Shown here: in pieces, positions 4,623-6,442 of the stretch
Layout: each line of letters starts with the position of its first letter
How positions within the stretch are numbered: position 1 is the first letter of the stretch
Assembly (NCBI GenBank): GCA_003648225.1
Contig: QMOL01000177.1
Location: 1-6,442, forward strand
From: Chlamydiota bacterium
GTDB lineage: Bacteria; Auribacterota; UBA3054; B51-G9
Reading direction: 5' to 3'
Length of the DNA stretch: 6,442 nt
Made by a program: the position numbers and the translations under genes
Notes under the pieces: model-generated
Seen by the model: the letters and a program-made list of their open reading frames with translations, nothing else
Database searches by the model: none
Told to the model about the DNA's origin: nothing

Positions 4623-6442
4623 TCAAGAAAATATTGCAGAGCGACTAAAAAAGGAAAGTCGAAAATACAGGGCGCAATAAATAATAAATGATAAATAAAA
4701 ACACGGCTCGGGAATTACATGTAGTTCCCCCGCACTGTATAACAAATTCGTTGACCATTCAAGTCCGGTTGAAAGCGCAGGAAGATTTACATCATCAAAT
4801 GTTCCGGCTGTTCCGCCACCCCAACTAAAGATCTGATAAGTATCTCCGTTTACCGGAGTATATCCGGAAATTGCAGTAACATTCAACGTTCCAGCAAGAG
4901 TTGACACTCCTGTAACAACAAGACGGTCATAATCACTTAAGACAGTCCCGCCGAGTTCGATATTAATTTCGCCATCTGTTTTTTGTTCAAAATTTCCGTC
5001 GATGGTTAAAATTCCTGCACTTGATCCGGGATTAATTTGTCCGTAAGTATTTTCGACATTCCCTTGTAAAGTTCCGTCATTACCGGTCAATACACTGTTG
5101 TATCCCATTGCAACACCATTATCTACAACAACTCGTCCACCATTTACAATAGTAACAATTCCCGTAGCGTGAGTATAATTTGAATTTCCCATACTCAAAG
5201 TACCTGTTATATGACAAAGTGAACCGGTACCGGTAATAATAATATTACCGTAACTGCCATCATAATTACCGGGCATGCAGTCACCGCTGATTTCCATAAC
5301 CGCGGCGTTCGTAACAAGAACATTTCCTACTCCATATCTTCCTATAGTAGCTCCGCCGCAGTGCCAATAGCTTCCCGTGCCGCTGACAATGATCTCACCA
5401 ATTCCGCGCGAAAACTCGCCAAGTTGAGTTGTACTCCATATACATGTTGCACCATCAAGCACCTGCATTGCAGAATGACCTTCATACCCCATCCACACAG
5501 CATTATCAATCTGGAATTTCGAACCGCCACCTGTAACAATAACATTCCCCCGCCCACTTGTGTTAAAACCCAATTCGGTAAATTTATCAAAATACGCTGA
5601 AGCTCCATTTGAGATTACAAGTGAAGCTAAACCGGAATCACCAAAAATATAAACCGGATTTCCTGTGGTAAGAATTTCAAATTTCGATCCTGGGTCCGAA
5701 ACGGTAATTTTAGCTTCCGCAGCTGAATATTTTCCGAAAACAACGTCCTGAATTTGGCCGATGAATTTCATATAACTATTATCCAAAATAGAAATCTCGG
5801 CATATCCACTCTCTGCAACAGAACTATTCCAATAACTATCCCAACTCGAATTATCGGCAATTGTAACTATCCCTGTTGAGCCTCCATGTCGTCCAATATA
5901 AAAATCCTGACATTCAATAAGACGCGAATAATTTGTAATAACAAGCGAAGCGGCTCCATAACTGCCTAAGACAAGATTAGTTGGCTGCCATTCCGAACTG
6001 CCAGAGATAATAATATCAGCTGTCGAGCCGGGTTCAACGGCTGCATCAGTATTACCAAGGACTCTTGAATGATCAGCTACCGTTAAAGATGCGCGGCTGT
6101 TAACTCCTGTCGCAACGGAAAAATCGGTATAAACGTAAGGGAAAAAAACGCCATCGAAAATAAGATGAGGATTTTTGCTTTGCGAAATTCCATTAAGCAC
6201 TAACGGAAATTCTCCCCATTCAAAATTTATACCTCCGCCGCCGGCATTAGCTATTAATTCCCCGTCATTAAAATTAAAAGTTGATCCTGAATTCTTAAAA
6301 AAGTTTTGACAAGCAATTTTTCCTCCGTCCAATGTTAAAACGCCACCGTTGTCAAGCGAAAGCTTGGCACCGAAATCACTACTCGAAAGCAAAGTGTGAT
6401 TTTCGCCAATTGTTTTCGATTGAAGCGATGAGCCAACTTTTA
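4623..6442 (-). CDS. PEP-CTERM-sorted beta-helical surface protein, 5' end outside the window
   Basis: The frame stays open to the right edge (605 complete codons visible). A TTG at 6390-6392 is an in-frame leucine codon, not a credible start: homology-like sequence (KVGSSLQSKTIGENHT) continues upstream of it. The first ~90 visible residues have glycine-rich strands (LTLDGGKIACQNFF, STFNFNDGELIANAGGG). About residues 125-440 hold imperfect T5SS/PEP-CTERM-associated beta-helical repeats, for example GRYGVGNVLVTNAAVMEISG and YDGSYGNIIITGTGS. The following segment resembles the end of an autotransporter passenger: GILTIDGNFEQ, INIELGG, YDRLVVTGVSTLAGTLNV, GDTYQIFSWGGGTAGTF. The C-terminus is a sorting signal: IPEP (4704-4715), a hydrophobic stretch FYLSFIIYCALYF, then scattered arginines. 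By family knowledge, exosortase processes such proteins at the cell envelope. The cysteine after IPEP and the tail continuing past the arginines (SAIFS) are slightly unusual. The decayed paralogue lies across the transposase. Confidence 0.9.
   Translation of the reverse strand, partial: KVGSSLQSKTIGENHTLLSSSDFGAKLSLDNGGVLTLDGGKIACQNFFKNSGSTFNFNDGELIANAGGGGINFEWGEFPLVLNGISQSKNPHLIFDGVFFPYVYTDFSVATGVNSRASLTVADHSRVLGNTDAAVEPGSTADIIISGSSEWQPTNLVLGSYGAASLVITNYSRLIECQDFYIGRHGGSTGIVTIADNSSWDSYWNSSVAESGYAEISILDNSYMKFIGQIQDVVFGKYSAAEAKITVSDPGSKFEILTTGNPVYIFGDSGLASLVISNGASAYFDKFTELGFNTSGRGNVIVTGGGSKFQIDNAVWMGYEGHSAMQVLDGATCIWSTTQLGEFSRGIGEIIVSGTGSYWHCGGATIGRYGVGNVLVTNAAVMEISGDCMPGNYDGSYGNIIITGTGSLCHITGTLSMGNSNYTHATGIVTIVNGGRVVVDNGVAMGYNSVLTGNDGTLQGNVENTYGQINPGSSAGILTIDGNFEQKTDGEINIELGGTVLSDYDRLVVTGVSTLAGTLNVTAISGYTPVNGDTYQIFSWGGGTAGTFDDVNLPALSTGLEWSTNLLYSAGELHVIPEPCFYLSFIIYCALYFRLSFFSRSAIFS
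4698..4728 (-). repeat. PEP-CTERM tag repeat, copy in the intact gene
   Basis: This 31-bp block covering the HVIPEPC codons is identical to 1954-1984 in the pseudogene, whereas the neighbouring beta-helical coding sequence of the two copies has many differences. Confidence 0.8.

Noticed and set aside
5342..5608. Alternative frames within the PEP-CTERM gene (both strands)
   Set aside because: They overlap the beta-helical repeats fully and are by-products of the repetitive coding sequence.

Overview
The window looks like bacterial chromosome from the Verrucomicrobiota/Lentisphaerota/Kiritimatiellota group. This is inferred from four things: AT-rich DNA, secreted repeat proteins with T5SS/PEP-CTERM-type beta-helical repeats, an exosortase-type PEP-CTERM tail (IPEP followed by a hydrophobic stretch), and an AraC-type regulator of the kind common in polysaccharide-degrading members. 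No ribosomal or other taxonomic marker is present, so the assignment is tentative.

Layout, left to right. Positions 1-695 (minus strand) hold the 5' part of a large secreted protein with a signal peptide and an internal 178-residue repeat; its 3' end lies outside the window. A strong sigma70-type promoter precedes it. Diverging from it is a complete AraC-family regulator (931-1815, plus). Next comes a decayed copy of a beta-helical PEP-CTERM protein (1943-2671, minus). It has lost its 5' part and two internal segments relative to its paralogue at the right end of the window. A single-strand (HUH/Y1) transposase of the REP-associated type follows (2857-4335, minus), with unusual C-terminal additions: a DnaA domain IV-like helix-turn-helix and two helicase-associated (HA) domains. 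The right end (4623-6442, minus) is the 3' part of the intact PEP-CTERM beta-helical protein; its 5' end is outside the window.

The most interesting part is the transposase neighbourhood. A 24-bp repeat occurs three times: inverted at 2672-2695, direct at 2860-2883 (supplying the last codons of the transposase) and direct at 4440-4463 (upstream of the transposase). Just beyond the third copy is a 78-bp palindrome with 23-bp arms (4491-4568). Each arm contains a perfect match to the DnaA-box consensus TTATNCACA, in opposite orientations. A transposase with a DnaA-like DNA-binding domain beside a palindrome with paired DnaA boxes suggests, but does not prove, that the protein and this DNA structure act together.

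The two PEP-CTERM paralogues on either side of the transposase share a 31-bp identical block over the sorting-signal codons although the rest of the genes has diverged. This suggests recombination or gene conversion at sorting-tag sequences.
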